A model generated the notes under the pieces. The model saw only the letters and a list, made by a program, of their open reading frames with translations, was not told where the DNA came from and made no database searches. Source: Leptospira ellinghausenii (lineage in GTDB: Bacteria > Spirochaetota > Leptospiria > Leptospirales > Leptospiraceae). From it: a stretch of DNA of 64,000 nucleotides. The DNA lies in the NCBI RefSeq assembly GCF_003114815.1, contig NZ_BFAZ01000005.1, positions 62,001 to 126,000 of the forward strand, written 5' to 3'. Numbering within the stretch: position 1 is the stretch's first letter; the number at the start of each line of letters is the position of its first letter. The position numbers and the translations under genes are program-made. Shown in pieces: positions 51,232 through 59,411 of this stretch.

Positions 51232-51665
51232 AAGAAAAAATTGGAATCGCCTCTGATCATGGAGGATTTGCTCTCAAAGAATTCCTCAGGAAAAGTCTCG
51301 AGGAATCGTATGAATTGGTCGATTACGGTACTAAGAGCGAAGAGTCCGTCGACTACCCAACCATCATTGGAGATGCTTGCCGAAAGGTTCTCTCCAACGA
51401 AGTCCCAAGGCTCATCGCTCTTTGTGGTACTGGCATTGGAGCGTCCATTGCAGCAAACCGCTTCAAAGGCATTCGAGCGGCCCTTTGCCATGATGAGTTT
51501 ACGGCGGAAATGTCCAAACGCCATAACAATGCCAATGTACTCGTTTTAGGGGGAAGAGTTCTCGGAACAGACTTAGCTCTGAGAATTGTGAAAAAATGGA
51601 TCGAAACAGATTTCGAAGGTGGCAGGCACCAAAAACGATTGGGTCTTATCGAAGAACAATCCTAA
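51228..51665 (+). CDS. rpiB: ribose-5-phosphate isomerase B
   Basis: This 145-residue enzyme interconverts ribose-5-phosphate and ribulose-5-phosphate. Signatures are ASDHGGFALKEFL, YGTKSEESVDYP, LCGTGIGASIAANRFKGIRAALCHDEFTAEMSKRHN (with the catalytic Cys and His), and NVLVLGGRVLG. The family also includes sugar-phosphate isomerases such as allose-6-phosphate. It is coupled to the preceding gene by ATGA and overlaps the next gene by 70 bases. Confidence 0.93.
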   Translation: MKEKIGIASDHGGFALKEFLRKSLEESYELVDYGTKSEESVDYPTIIGDACRKVLSNEVPRLIALCGTGIGASIAANRFKGIRAALCHDEFTAEMSKRHNNANVLVLGGRVLGTDLALRIVKKWIETDFEGGRHQKRLGLIEEQS

Positions 51666-53329
51666 TTTCCCTTTGTTTCCTTTTTGTAGGGACCTCTCTC
51701 TTTTCATGGGAAGTCCCCAAAAAGGAGACTGTCAACTTGAGCCTTTGGAAAAAAATTGGTGTTGTCGAACACAAAGAACCCGGCAAAAAAAACACACTCA
51801 AACCTAAAGAAAATACACCCAAGTATGGTGAGTTATTTTTTGATTTTGAAGGGGAACCAAACGAACCAAACCTTTCTGAATCGGGAACCTCTTTCCCTTC
51901 CAAGTCAATCTCGGTTGTTTCCTCTTCTTACTTAGAAGATACCAAAACACAATTTTTTGGTAAAAAATCCGCATACTTTTCTGGTAGAAGGAACCAAATC
52001 CATCTTTCCGTTTCGGGAAACTCAGTTTTTGGAACCCACCCAGATCCATTCAGCATTTCCATTCCACTCCGTATGGGAGAACAAGGTGCAGGTTCCGTGA
52101 TCTTGGATCGAACTGTTTATGTGAAAGGGAAAAAATACGGCATATCACTTGAATTAAACGAAGGGAAACCAACACTTTTTGTGAACAATCTTTTGCAAAA
52201 AACTGATGGAAGGACAAGTAGTTTTGTATTAGAATCTTCTGTGAAAATCAAACGTCAAACATGGGAAGTCATTTCCATTTACTTTGACACGCTAAACCAT
52301 CGTTATGTGTTATTTCAAAATGGTATTGAAACCGCAGAATATGAAAACAATTCACCAGATACAATTGGTTTTGGTTTTCCTGAAAATGATTCAACTCCTT
52401 TGGTTTTAGGAAAATCTTATTATGGTAATTTGGATGGTTTTCACATCCACAAAGGGGAACCAGAAACTCGTTATACAAAATTTGAATCTGTCAAGTATGA
52501 TGATGATACAAAAATTGGTACGATGGAAGGAAACCTTACAATTTCCCCTATCTTAGAAACAAAGTATAGTAATTCTATCTTACAACAAATCCAATGGAAA
52601 ATTGATAAACCACAAGACACGATGATTGAATTGTACTTTCGAGGTTCGAATCAAAAATTCAATGAATCGAGTTCCCTTTCTTGGACAAGGATTCGTTCCC
52701 TTACTTCAGATTTGCCAAAACTTCGTTTTAAATTCTACCAATGGAAAATCTGGTTTCGGCCAGATCCTATGGGAAAAACTGTTCCTAATATTCAATCACT
52801 GAGTTTCGATTATACTGAACAATCTCCTCCAGACACTCCGACTCTGTTTCGATTGGACCCAAACAATACAAAAGAAGATCAAGTTTGTTTTTTGTGGAAC
52901 TCCAATCACGAAAAGGAAGTGCAAAATGGTGGTGGTTACATCATCCATTATGGCCTTTTACCGAATCGAATGGTTGGATCCATTTTTGTAAAAAAGAACA
53001 AAGGGAATGAACTTCGCAAAATTGACGGGAACGATGAAAATAGTAGTTTTCGCAACAAACGATTTTGCGTAGATGAAGATACGCTCATTACAAATATTTA
53101 TATCCCAGAAGGACAATTAGAATCACCGGAAGACCGAAATTTGGCAGACCAAGTTGATTTTTCAAAAAAAGAAAAACGTGGGCATTTGTTCCAATCAGGT
53201 TTAACGTATTATTTCAGAATCTCAGCTTACAATCGTTATCTAAATGAATGGGATTCGAAAGACCAAAGGAGTGCTCTTTCCCCGCCAATTTCAATTAGTT
53301 TCCCGAAGGAAGTTTCGAATCTTAAGTAA
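51596..53329 (+). CDS. secreted LamG/concanavalin-like protein
   Basis: This 577-residue protein has a basic N-terminal region followed by a hydrophobic signal (ISLCFLFVGTSLFS). From about 95 to 280 it resembles a LamG-like jelly roll: KKSAYFSGRRNQIHLSVSG, PFSISIPLRMG, WEVISIYFDTLNHRYVLFQNGI and YYGNLDGFHIHKG. C-terminal segments include FLWNSNHEKEVQNGGGYIIHY, Fn3-like. Such folds bind sugars or proteins. The start at 51596 overlaps rpiB by 70 bases in another frame, but no later in-frame ATG precedes the signal. The 3' end overlaps the convergent PIN-like gene by 39 bases. Confidence 0.65.
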   Translation: MDRNRFRRWQAPKTIGSYRRTILISLCFLFVGTSLFSWEVPKKETVNLSLWKKIGVVEHKEPGKKNTLKPKENTPKYGELFFDFEGEPNEPNLSESGTSFPSKSISVVSSSYLEDTKTQFFGKKSAYFSGRRNQIHLSVSGNSVFGTHPDPFSISIPLRMGEQGAGSVILDRTVYVKGKKYGISLELNEGKPTLFVNNLLQKTDGRTSSFVLESSVKIKRQTWEVISIYFDTLNHRYVLFQNGIETAEYENNSPDTIGFGFPENDSTPLVLGKSYYGNLDGFHIHKGEPETRYTKFESVKYDDDTKIGTMEGNLTISPILETKYSNSILQQIQWKIDKPQDTMIELYFRGSNQKFNESSSLSWTRIRSLTSDLPKLRFKFYQWKIWFRPDPMGKTVPNIQSLSFDYTEQSPPDTPTLFRLDPNNTKEDQVCFLWNSNHEKEVQNGGGYIIHYGLLPNRMVGSIFVKKNKGNELRKIDGNDENSSFRNKRFCVDEDTLITNIYIPEGQLESPEDRNLADQVDFSKKEKRGHLFQSGLTYYFRISAYNRYLNEWDSKDQRSALSPPISISFPKEVSNLK

Positions 53330-53680
53330 GGGATGATTCAAAAATTCATCCTTTCCATAATGATAAAACACATCCATTCCTTCATTTAACGCAGACACTT
53401 GTTCCAAACCTAATCCTTCCGACAGAAGTAACTCCGATCGAATTTCATTCATTGAAATAGGGAAAATTTGATCGGTTAGATCCTCTAAGTTCCGTAGGAT
53501 CATCTTCTTTTTTTCGGCACTCACAACACCTAGAATGGTAAACACTAAATGAATGGAATATACCGAAGTAAAAAATCGTGTATTGGAATCAATAGAGGTA
53601 AGTAATAAGTTTTTTATCGTTTCCTTTTTATCGGACTGGAGCAATGGAACTAAAAAACTGGCAGATAAATATACTTTCAA
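53291..53680 (-). CDS. PIN-like protein (VapC-type) with a changed first acidic residue
   Basis: This 129-residue protein begins MKVYLSASFLVPLL, the shape of a PIN-domain start (MxxYLDTSxLV), but Ser6 replaces the first catalytic Asp. The rest has weak PIN-like helices (VFTILG, SALNEGMDVFYHYG). The preceding gene encodes a ribbon-helix-helix protein overlapping by ATGA, the layout of vapBC toxin-antitoxin pairs. With the key Asp lost it may be inactive or a non-nuclease binder. Homology is judged by pattern only, so moderate confidence. Confidence 0.5.
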   Translation of the reverse strand: MKVYLSASFLVPLLQSDKKETIKNLLLTSIDSNTRFFTSVYSIHLVFTILGVVSAEKKKMILRNLEDLTDQIFPISMNEIRSELLLSEGLGLEQVSALNEGMDVFYHYGKDEFLNHPLLKIRNFLRETN

Positions 53681-53868
53681 GGAAAGATCTCCGTGAGATT
53701 TTGCACAGCCTTTCGCCTAAGTATTTCCGATTTTTGGATGATTTCATTTTTTAAAGCCAAACGAATGAGTTCTCCTTGCGAAATCGCCCTTCGAGTAGCT
53801 TCATTTTTAAGTAATCTTTGTTCTTCTTCTGAAAGTAAAATCTGAAAACGTTTATCAATTTTTGCCAT
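53677..53868 (-). CDS. ribbon-helix-helix (Arc/CopG-like) antitoxin-type protein
   Basis: This 63-residue protein reads KRFQILLSEEEQRLLKNEATRRAISQGELIRLALKNEI: a short beta strand followed by two helices, the RHH DNA-binding fold. The C-terminus is basic, suitable for binding its partner. It is the third gene of a four-gene minus-strand operon: its ATG shares one base with the stop of the TPR-like gene upstream, and its stop overlaps the start of the PIN-like gene. Antitoxin function is inferred from arrangement. Confidence 0.7.
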   Translation of the reverse strand: MAKIDKRFQILLSEEEQRLLKNEATRRAISQGELIRLALKNEIIQKSEILRRKAVQNLTEIFP

Positions 53869-54479
53869 TAATCTTCTTCTTCCAATTCCTTTTCGGCTTT
53901 TTCAAATTTTCGCCAATACAAACTTGCGTCCTTCCATTGACCAAGTGACTCATAAAGCGATGCAATATTATAATAAGATTCTGTTAATCGATAATCAAGT
54001 TTTACGGCTCTTAAAAAAAGTTTGATCGACTTTTCTTTGTTATCCGAAAACCACTCGCTGAAAGCCCATAAATAATACCATCTTCCTAAGTTTGGGTCTC
54101 TTGGTCTTACTTTTTCCAAATGTAATACATTTTCTTGGAAAAGTTTTGAGGCTAAGTTATAATTCTTTTGGATGATTTTTGCCTTATTGATTCTATCCTC
54201 GGCTGGTTCATCCGGTTTTGGTACTGACAAATCATTCCGATACAATAAAGCCTTTGCATATAATAATTTGAAATACAATTCGTTTTGGCTCAGTTCGAGG
54301 TAACGTTCCAAATAAGGAATGGAATTGGTTTCTTCATCCACTTTATGCAAACCATAGATTTGTTTTTTTAAGGCGATCGTTTCTTCTTTTTTTTTACTTC
54401 CGCCTGCAGAGATGGATGTAACGATTACGAAACAAACCGATACTAATTTAAAAATATAAATAGTAGTTTTGTCCATCAT
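53868..54479 (-). CDS. TPR-like exported protein
   Basis: This 203-residue protein has an N-terminal hydrophobic signal (YIFKLVSVCFVIVTSISA) followed by helical repeats. KLFQENVLHLEKVRPRDPNLGRWYYLWAF and AVKLDYRLTESYYNIASLY are TPR-like. It is probably periplasmic. It begins inside the last 32 bases of the 932-codon frame upstream, in another frame, and shares one base with the RHH gene, so all four minus-strand genes are coupled. The function is unknown. Confidence 0.7.
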   Translation of the reverse strand: MMDKTTIYIFKLVSVCFVIVTSISAGGSKKKEETIALKKQIYGLHKVDEETNSIPYLERYLELSQNELYFKLLYAKALLYRNDLSVPKPDEPAEDRINKAKIIQKNYNLASKLFQENVLHLEKVRPRDPNLGRWYYLWAFSEWFSDNKEKSIKLFLRAVKLDYRLTESYYNIASLYESLGQWKDASLYWRKFEKAEKELEEED

Positions 54480-57216
54480 CTGGAAATTTCATTGATTTGA
54501 GTTCGTGAGAGAATGGTAATTCTTGTAATTTTTGAACAACAGTTAAGTATAAATCCTTTGCCGAGACGATCAACATCATGTTAGGTGAAGTTTCAATCAA
54601 ACGATCTTTACTTTCCAAATAAGTTTGGATCATTTCCACAAAATGTTTTTTGCTACGTTCCCATTCGGGAGAAGGATGGTATTCAGGCCAATGGATTCTC
54701 AGGACATTTGCTGCTCTTTTTCCTCCAAAGGTTGCTTGCATAAAGGATCGAATCATCCACGACAAACTGTCTTTTAAAAATTCAGGTTTTCGTTCTTCTT
54801 TATCAACTAGTACATGTAAAGCGGGAATTACTTGTTTTAGCTTATCTTGGATCATTCGTTTATGTGAATCCAAAAACTTTCCTCGTTCTTCTTTATTCAA
54901 TAGTACTAGGAATATTCCAGGAAATCCAAGTGTTTCCATATGAAAGGCTATGATGGTCTCAGTTTGCAGTAAAATTTCCCAAGAGAATTTTTTTGAAACA
55001 AAACGATCAAGTCTCACATTTTCGTCTATCTCCAAAGAAGCAAAACCAGATTCATCAAATGGTAAATAAGGATCATGGTGTAAAAATATCAAATTGGATC
55101 GTGTATTATAATCAAGACCTGATGAAATTTGATTATGAAATGAACCGAGTGAATCATTCAAAAACAAATAGGAAAACCGAGGTGAACCCAAACGGGAGAT
55201 AAAGTTTTTTGTATATCCGACTATGCCGTCATAAGAAATTTCATTTTCACGGTAAATTTTATCAAGAAGGCTATACTCAAATCGTTTTTCTTCAGGAATA
55301 GAGGTAAAGATATTTTCAGGAATGGAACTTTGTTTTGGTTGGAGTGTTTCCTCACGTTTTGTCACATTGGAAACCAATCTTTCTAATTCTGGATTAAAAA
55401 TTGTTTCTCTCTTTCTTTGGACCGCATCTAATATGGCAACACGTTTCCAAGCAGCAGGAGGTAAAATTTTAAAACTCATTTTTTTCACAGGAATTTGATT
55501 CTTTATAATAGGTTCTATTTTTGTTTCAATTCCTTCTTGATTCGATTCAGTTTTTTTTATCAATTCATTCTCTTCGTGAATCTCCGCATGACGAGGAAGG
55601 GATTCCCCTAACATCGGTGTAGTTGCCCATCTTCGTTTTAGATTTGCCCAAAACACAAATAAAACCCAGGGCCCAATAAAAACGAATCCAAAACTAAGCA
55701 TATAAGCTGGATAGGAAGCATATCGATACACAGACAATCCTGAAACTATGCCAGGTTTTCCTTTTTCTTTATCTAGATAATAGGATTGGAATTTATGGTG
55801 TAAAAATCCTACCGATTCCTTTTTGGAATCAGTATGCCTTAGTTTTGAAAGCTGAGTTCCATTCCATAACCGAGGATTGAATAGAACCTGTTCCTTACTT
55901 TTGTTATCAGACAATTTTATATCTACAAACGGAAAATAAAATTCATCTTTGTCTTTTTCTTTTTTAGCATATAATAAATTAGGATTGAGAACAGTCACAA
56001 GAACCGTTTTTAAACTATCTTCCTTGTTTTGAATGGGAATCATGTAAACTAAATCCATTTCAGATTCAATCAAAATGGATTTTGGATTTTCTTTCATCTT
56101 TTGTAATAATAGAAAAATTTCAGATCCAAATCGATTTTGGAGAGTAACATCAACCTGCTCCATTTTCCATTCATAAATTTCAGATATTACTGACTCACTG
56201 ATCCCAAATCCATTTGTATGATTTAAATAATTTGACCTAATGTTTTTTTCAAGACCAATCAAAGTATTTTCAAGTTGGGTCAATCGGTGTTTGGTCCATG
56301 GCCTGTAATAACGATAGTCTGGATATAATTCCCAACTTTTTTGGTAAAAAACAAGCAGAACCAAATAAACAAGTATTGGTATCACAATCCGTTTTTTGAA
56401 ATGGAAATGTTCGAAATGAACAACCATCCAAACAAAACGTATATAAAATAATCCAGTAAATGTGATTAGAAACAGGATAAAACAACCATAACGAATTTCT
56501 TCAATTTCTGAATCTGTTTGTCTTAACAAATAAATGGAAAACCGATCCTTTGTTTCTAACAATAATTTAGAGAATTCACCATCGATTTGCCAAGTGATTT
56601 CCTGGCCTTCTTTGCCTTGGAACAAACCTAATAATTCGTTACTCTCACGATCACCAGAAAGTATCGATTCATCATTGGTATATAAGATTTTTTGAGTATT
56701 CGGTTGGAATACCCAATACAAATATCCATATTCTAAATTTGGATTTTGAACAAATCCGTGTGAAAAATTAAATTTTGGAAATACAATGAAAAATTTCCCT
56801 GTGGTAACCCGATACACATAATCACCGTTAGATAAAACTTTAATTTTGCCTTCCAATAATCCAGATGGGTCTTGTCTCAATTCTTCCTGGAAAATTTCGT
56901 TTGTTTCGTTTGTACTATGAATCAAACGTAAAGAATCATCATATAATCGTACGTATTCTAAATGTAGGGATTTTTGAATTTGTTGTGTGACTTTACTCGC
57001 ACGATAAGGCAATTCTGAGTCACGAACAAAAAACTCAATTGTATTCAAATACTCATTGGTTCGATTTTCATCGTAGCGCAGAAGAGCCGTGATCAGATTC
57101 GTTTTCCTTTGGATGGGACGAATCCATTCAAAATAACCGTAAAAAAGGAAGGTAACAAATAACGAAACGGAAATGAGACCAAAAAGAATAGACAGGTTTC
57201 CGAAATTTCGTTTCAT
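54448..57216 (-). CDS. large membrane protein, sensor-like architecture, unknown output
   Basis: The protein is about 922 residues from ATG 57216 (MKRNFGNL, followed by a membrane helix); the frame is open to 57246. A second and third helix come near 245-295, with an extracytoplasmic PAS/Cache-like domain between the first two (IQKSLHLEYVRLYDDSLRLIHSTNE). Another soluble domain lies at about 310-480, and a further helix pair near 495-530. The remaining 400 residues are cytoplasmic with no kinase, GGDEF or HTH motif I can identify. It could be a signal-transduction protein. It is divergent from the plus-strand metalloenzyme gene with about 54 bases between. Confidence 0.65.
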   Translation of the reverse strand: MKRNFGNLSILFGLISVSLFVTFLFYGYFEWIRPIQRKTNLITALLRYDENRTNEYLNTIEFFVRDSELPYRASKVTQQIQKSLHLEYVRLYDDSLRLIHSTNETNEIFQEELRQDPSGLLEGKIKVLSNGDYVYRVTTGKFFIVFPKFNFSHGFVQNPNLEYGYLYWVFQPNTQKILYTNDESILSGDRESNELLGLFQGKEGQEITWQIDGEFSKLLLETKDRFSIYLLRQTDSEIEEIRYGCFILFLITFTGLFYIRFVWMVVHFEHFHFKKRIVIPILVYLVLLVFYQKSWELYPDYRYYRPWTKHRLTQLENTLIGLEKNIRSNYLNHTNGFGISESVISEIYEWKMEQVDVTLQNRFGSEIFLLLQKMKENPKSILIESEMDLVYMIPIQNKEDSLKTVLVTVLNPNLLYAKKEKDKDEFYFPFVDIKLSDNKSKEQVLFNPRLWNGTQLSKLRHTDSKKESVGFLHHKFQSYYLDKEKGKPGIVSGLSVYRYASYPAYMLSFGFVFIGPWVLFVFWANLKRRWATTPMLGESLPRHAEIHEENELIKKTESNQEGIETKIEPIIKNQIPVKKMSFKILPPAAWKRVAILDAVQRKRETIFNPELERLVSNVTKREETLQPKQSSIPENIFTSIPEEKRFEYSLLDKIYRENEISYDGIVGYTKNFISRLGSPRFSYLFLNDSLGSFHNQISSGLDYNTRSNLIFLHHDPYLPFDESGFASLEIDENVRLDRFVSKKFSWEILLQTETIIAFHMETLGFPGIFLVLLNKEERGKFLDSHKRMIQDKLKQVIPALHVLVDKEERKPEFLKDSLSWMIRSFMQATFGGKRAANVLRIHWPEYHPSPEWERSKKHFVEMIQTYLESKDRLIETSPNMMLIVSAKDLYLTVVQKLQELPFSHELKSMKFPDDGQNYYLYF

Positions 57217-57270
57217 CATTCTTATTATCGGGTTGTCAATAGGCAAAAACCAATCGGTCTAAGGAAAGGA

Positions 57271-58245
57271 ATGATTTTTTATGTATTTTTGGATGGAGTT
57301 GGGATCGCAAACTATGATCCAAAAACCAATCCATTTAGCCGTTTTGCAAAAGGGTTTTTAGCGCCTGTTGGAGGGATTTCCAAATTCGACCTTGATCTCC
57401 CAGTCAATGCCAATCATATCCATTATGTAAAAACGGATGCCCATATGGGTGTTCCTGGTCTCCCCCAATCAGCTACGGGCCAAACAGCACTTTGGACAGG
57501 AATTCCTGGTCCCAAGGTTTTAGGTCGTCATGTCAGCGGATTTCCGACCATTACATTACGGAAAATCATAGCAAAATACTCTCTTATCAAAGTTTTAAAT
57601 GAACAGGGAATCCTCAGTGATTTTTTAAACTGTTTTTCGCCGCCTTACTTAAAACATGTGGAAGAGAAACCAAAACTAGTTTCTGCTTCCACACTTGTCC
57701 AACTTGCCAGTGGTAGGCCTCTCAAAAATTTTGAGGACCTTCGAAATGAAAGAGGACTTTATATGGACCTCACACATGAAATTATGGGAACACTTGGTAT
57801 CGATATGTTAAAAGATGGAGATCCCCTCTTAGAAAAAAGAGATCCATACCTTCTTGGTACAAAATGTTTCCAACGATTTTCAAACTACCAACTTACTTTG
57901 TATGAATATTTTTTAACGGATAAGGTGGGTCATGCAATGGATTGGGAAAAAGCAGAAAAAGTGATTTTAAATTTAGAGTCATTTTTTAAAGGACTTTTAA
58001 CAAATCTAAACCCAAACGAAGATCTGTTAATTGTTTCCAGTGATCATGGGAACATGGAAGACTTAAGCCAAAAAAATCATACAGAAAACCCAGCGGCCAC
58101 CATCCTGTATGGAAAGGATGCTGACCGCTTCGCAGAAAATATACATTCGTTAGCTGATATTGTTCCGGAAATTTACAAAACTTTCGGATTAGAGGAAGCT
58201 CTGTTCAATACGCATACGAATGAGTTTCTAATGGAAACCAACTAA
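57271..58245 (+). CDS. alkaline-phosphatase-superfamily metalloenzyme (phosphoglycerate mutase-like)
   Basis: This 324-residue cytoplasmic protein has the metal-binding pattern of iPGM and phosphopentomutase enzymes: FLDGVGIA at the N-terminus, GLPQSATGQTALWTG with the candidate nucleophile Ser or Thr, DKVGHAMDW and SSDHGNMEDLS with paired metal ligands. It is shorter than iPGM (about 510) and lacks the inserted phosphotransferase domain, so a phosphohydrolase or transferase of unknown substrate is likely. It converges with the TPR gene, overlapping by 4 bases. Confidence 0.82.
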   Translation: MIFYVFLDGVGIANYDPKTNPFSRFAKGFLAPVGGISKFDLDLPVNANHIHYVKTDAHMGVPGLPQSATGQTALWTGIPGPKVLGRHVSGFPTITLRKIIAKYSLIKVLNEQGILSDFLNCFSPPYLKHVEEKPKLVSASTLVQLASGRPLKNFEDLRNERGLYMDLTHEIMGTLGIDMLKDGDPLLEKRDPYLLGTKCFQRFSNYQLTLYEYFLTDKVGHAMDWEKAEKVILNLESFFKGLLTNLNPNEDLLIVSSDHGNMEDLSQKNHTENPAATILYGKDADRFAENIHSLADIVPEIYKTFGLEEALFNTHTNEFLMETN

Positions 58246-59411
58246 AATTCTAAATCATTTCCCGAATCAGGTTTCCCTGAATAAGAATTCGGTTTATTTG
58301 AATTAGAATCTGACGATACATCAGAATCTTCTAAATCATTGTGGTCAGTAAACTGATCTAGAGATTCTTTTTTCCATGCAATCGCCTTGTCGGTAATCTG
58401 GTTTTTAGGGTATTTGTCTACAATGGTTTGGAAAATACCGGCTGCTTTTTCAAACTTACCTTGTCTGAAGTAAATTGTTCCCTTTTTATAAAGTGAAGCT
58501 TGGTCTAGTGAATAATCACTATTATTCAATACCTTATTGATATATGTTAGTGATTCAGTTTGTTTTCCTATTGCATCATAAGCAAGTGCAATGAAATACA
58601 AAGCTTCTTCTTCTTTTTTGGGAGAAGGATTCACAGATAAGGATTTCTGAAACAATTCAATTGATTTCGCATATTGTTTTTTAGTATAATTGTCTTTTGC
58701 TTCTTTGAATACTGAGTCTTTATACTCACCAACTACTTTTTCATCCGCTCCAGCAAGTCCATCTTGGGTTTCGATGTATTCATCAAATACATCAAATGAT
58801 GCCCAATCTTTTCCTAATTTACGTAAAGTACGCCCCCAACCAATTCTTGATTCCGTATGGTTGGGATCTTCTTGCAAAGACAAAACATAATTTTTACGAG
58901 CGGTTTCATACTGACCAATTTTGTAGTAATGGTCAGCGAGTGCCATGAAGGTTTTGGATCGAAGTTTATTGTCGGAACTAGATTGTAAAACCGATTCCAA
59001 ATGCGCCTTTCCTTCTGGTTCATTTCCTATCTTTAAAAGCAAATTTCCAAGAGAATAACTCAGCTTATCTCGATCCTCTTGTTTCCAGTTTGAATTTTTT
59101 TTGAGATCTTTGTAGATGTCCAATGCTGGATAAAAATCCGAATTTTTTTCCAAGGCTCTTGCTTGGTTGTATTTAATTTGAAATTCATATTTTTCCAAAC
59201 CTTGTTTGCCAGCCAATTCAGAAAAGATAGCAATCGCCTTCTCTTTGCTATGCGGATTGCTTTGTTTTAGATACTCTTCACCTTCTGCAATTTTTTCTAA
59301 TACCAATTGAGACTGGTCTTCTTTTGCAGAAATATTGGTTTGGTAATAGGCAGTGGAGAGTCCAGCTACAATAAATAACAAACCTGCTAAGGATACGATC
59401 ACTCGACTCAT
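58242..59411 (-). CDS. membrane-anchored or secreted TPR protein
   Basis: This 389-residue protein has one N-terminal hydrophobic segment (VSLAGLLFIVAGLSTAYYQ) and about eight TPR units, such as YYKIGQYETARKNYVLSLQEDPNH and YTKKQYAKSIELFQKSLSVNPS. The Ser/Asp/Asn-rich C-terminus (SDVSSDSNSNKPNSYSGK) is low-complexity. It should be periplasmic. Its ATG overlaps the stop of the Fn3-like gene as ATGA. Both may work as an envelope scaffold; function not determined. Confidence 0.85.
   Translation of the reverse strand: MSRVIVSLAGLLFIVAGLSTAYYQTNISAKEDQSQLVLEKIAEGEEYLKQSNPHSKEKAIAIFSELAGKQGLEKYEFQIKYNQARALEKNSDFYPALDIYKDLKKNSNWKQEDRDKLSYSLGNLLLKIGNEPEGKAHLESVLQSSSDNKLRSKTFMALADHYYKIGQYETARKNYVLSLQEDPNHTESRIGWGRTLRKLGKDWASFDVFDEYIETQDGLAGADEKVVGEYKDSVFKEAKDNYTKKQYAKSIELFQKSLSVNPSPKKEEEALYFIALAYDAIGKQTESLTYINKVLNNSDYSLDQASLYKKGTIYFRQGKFEKAAGIFQTIVDKYPKNQITDKAIAWKKESLDQFTDHNDLEDSDVSSDSNSNKPNSYSGKPDSGNDLEF

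Noticed and set aside
53291..53868. Standard active vapBC toxin-antitoxin locus
   Set aside because: The first PIN Asp is Ser and the pair is embedded in a larger operon; described instead as a PIN-like/RHH pair of uncertain activity.
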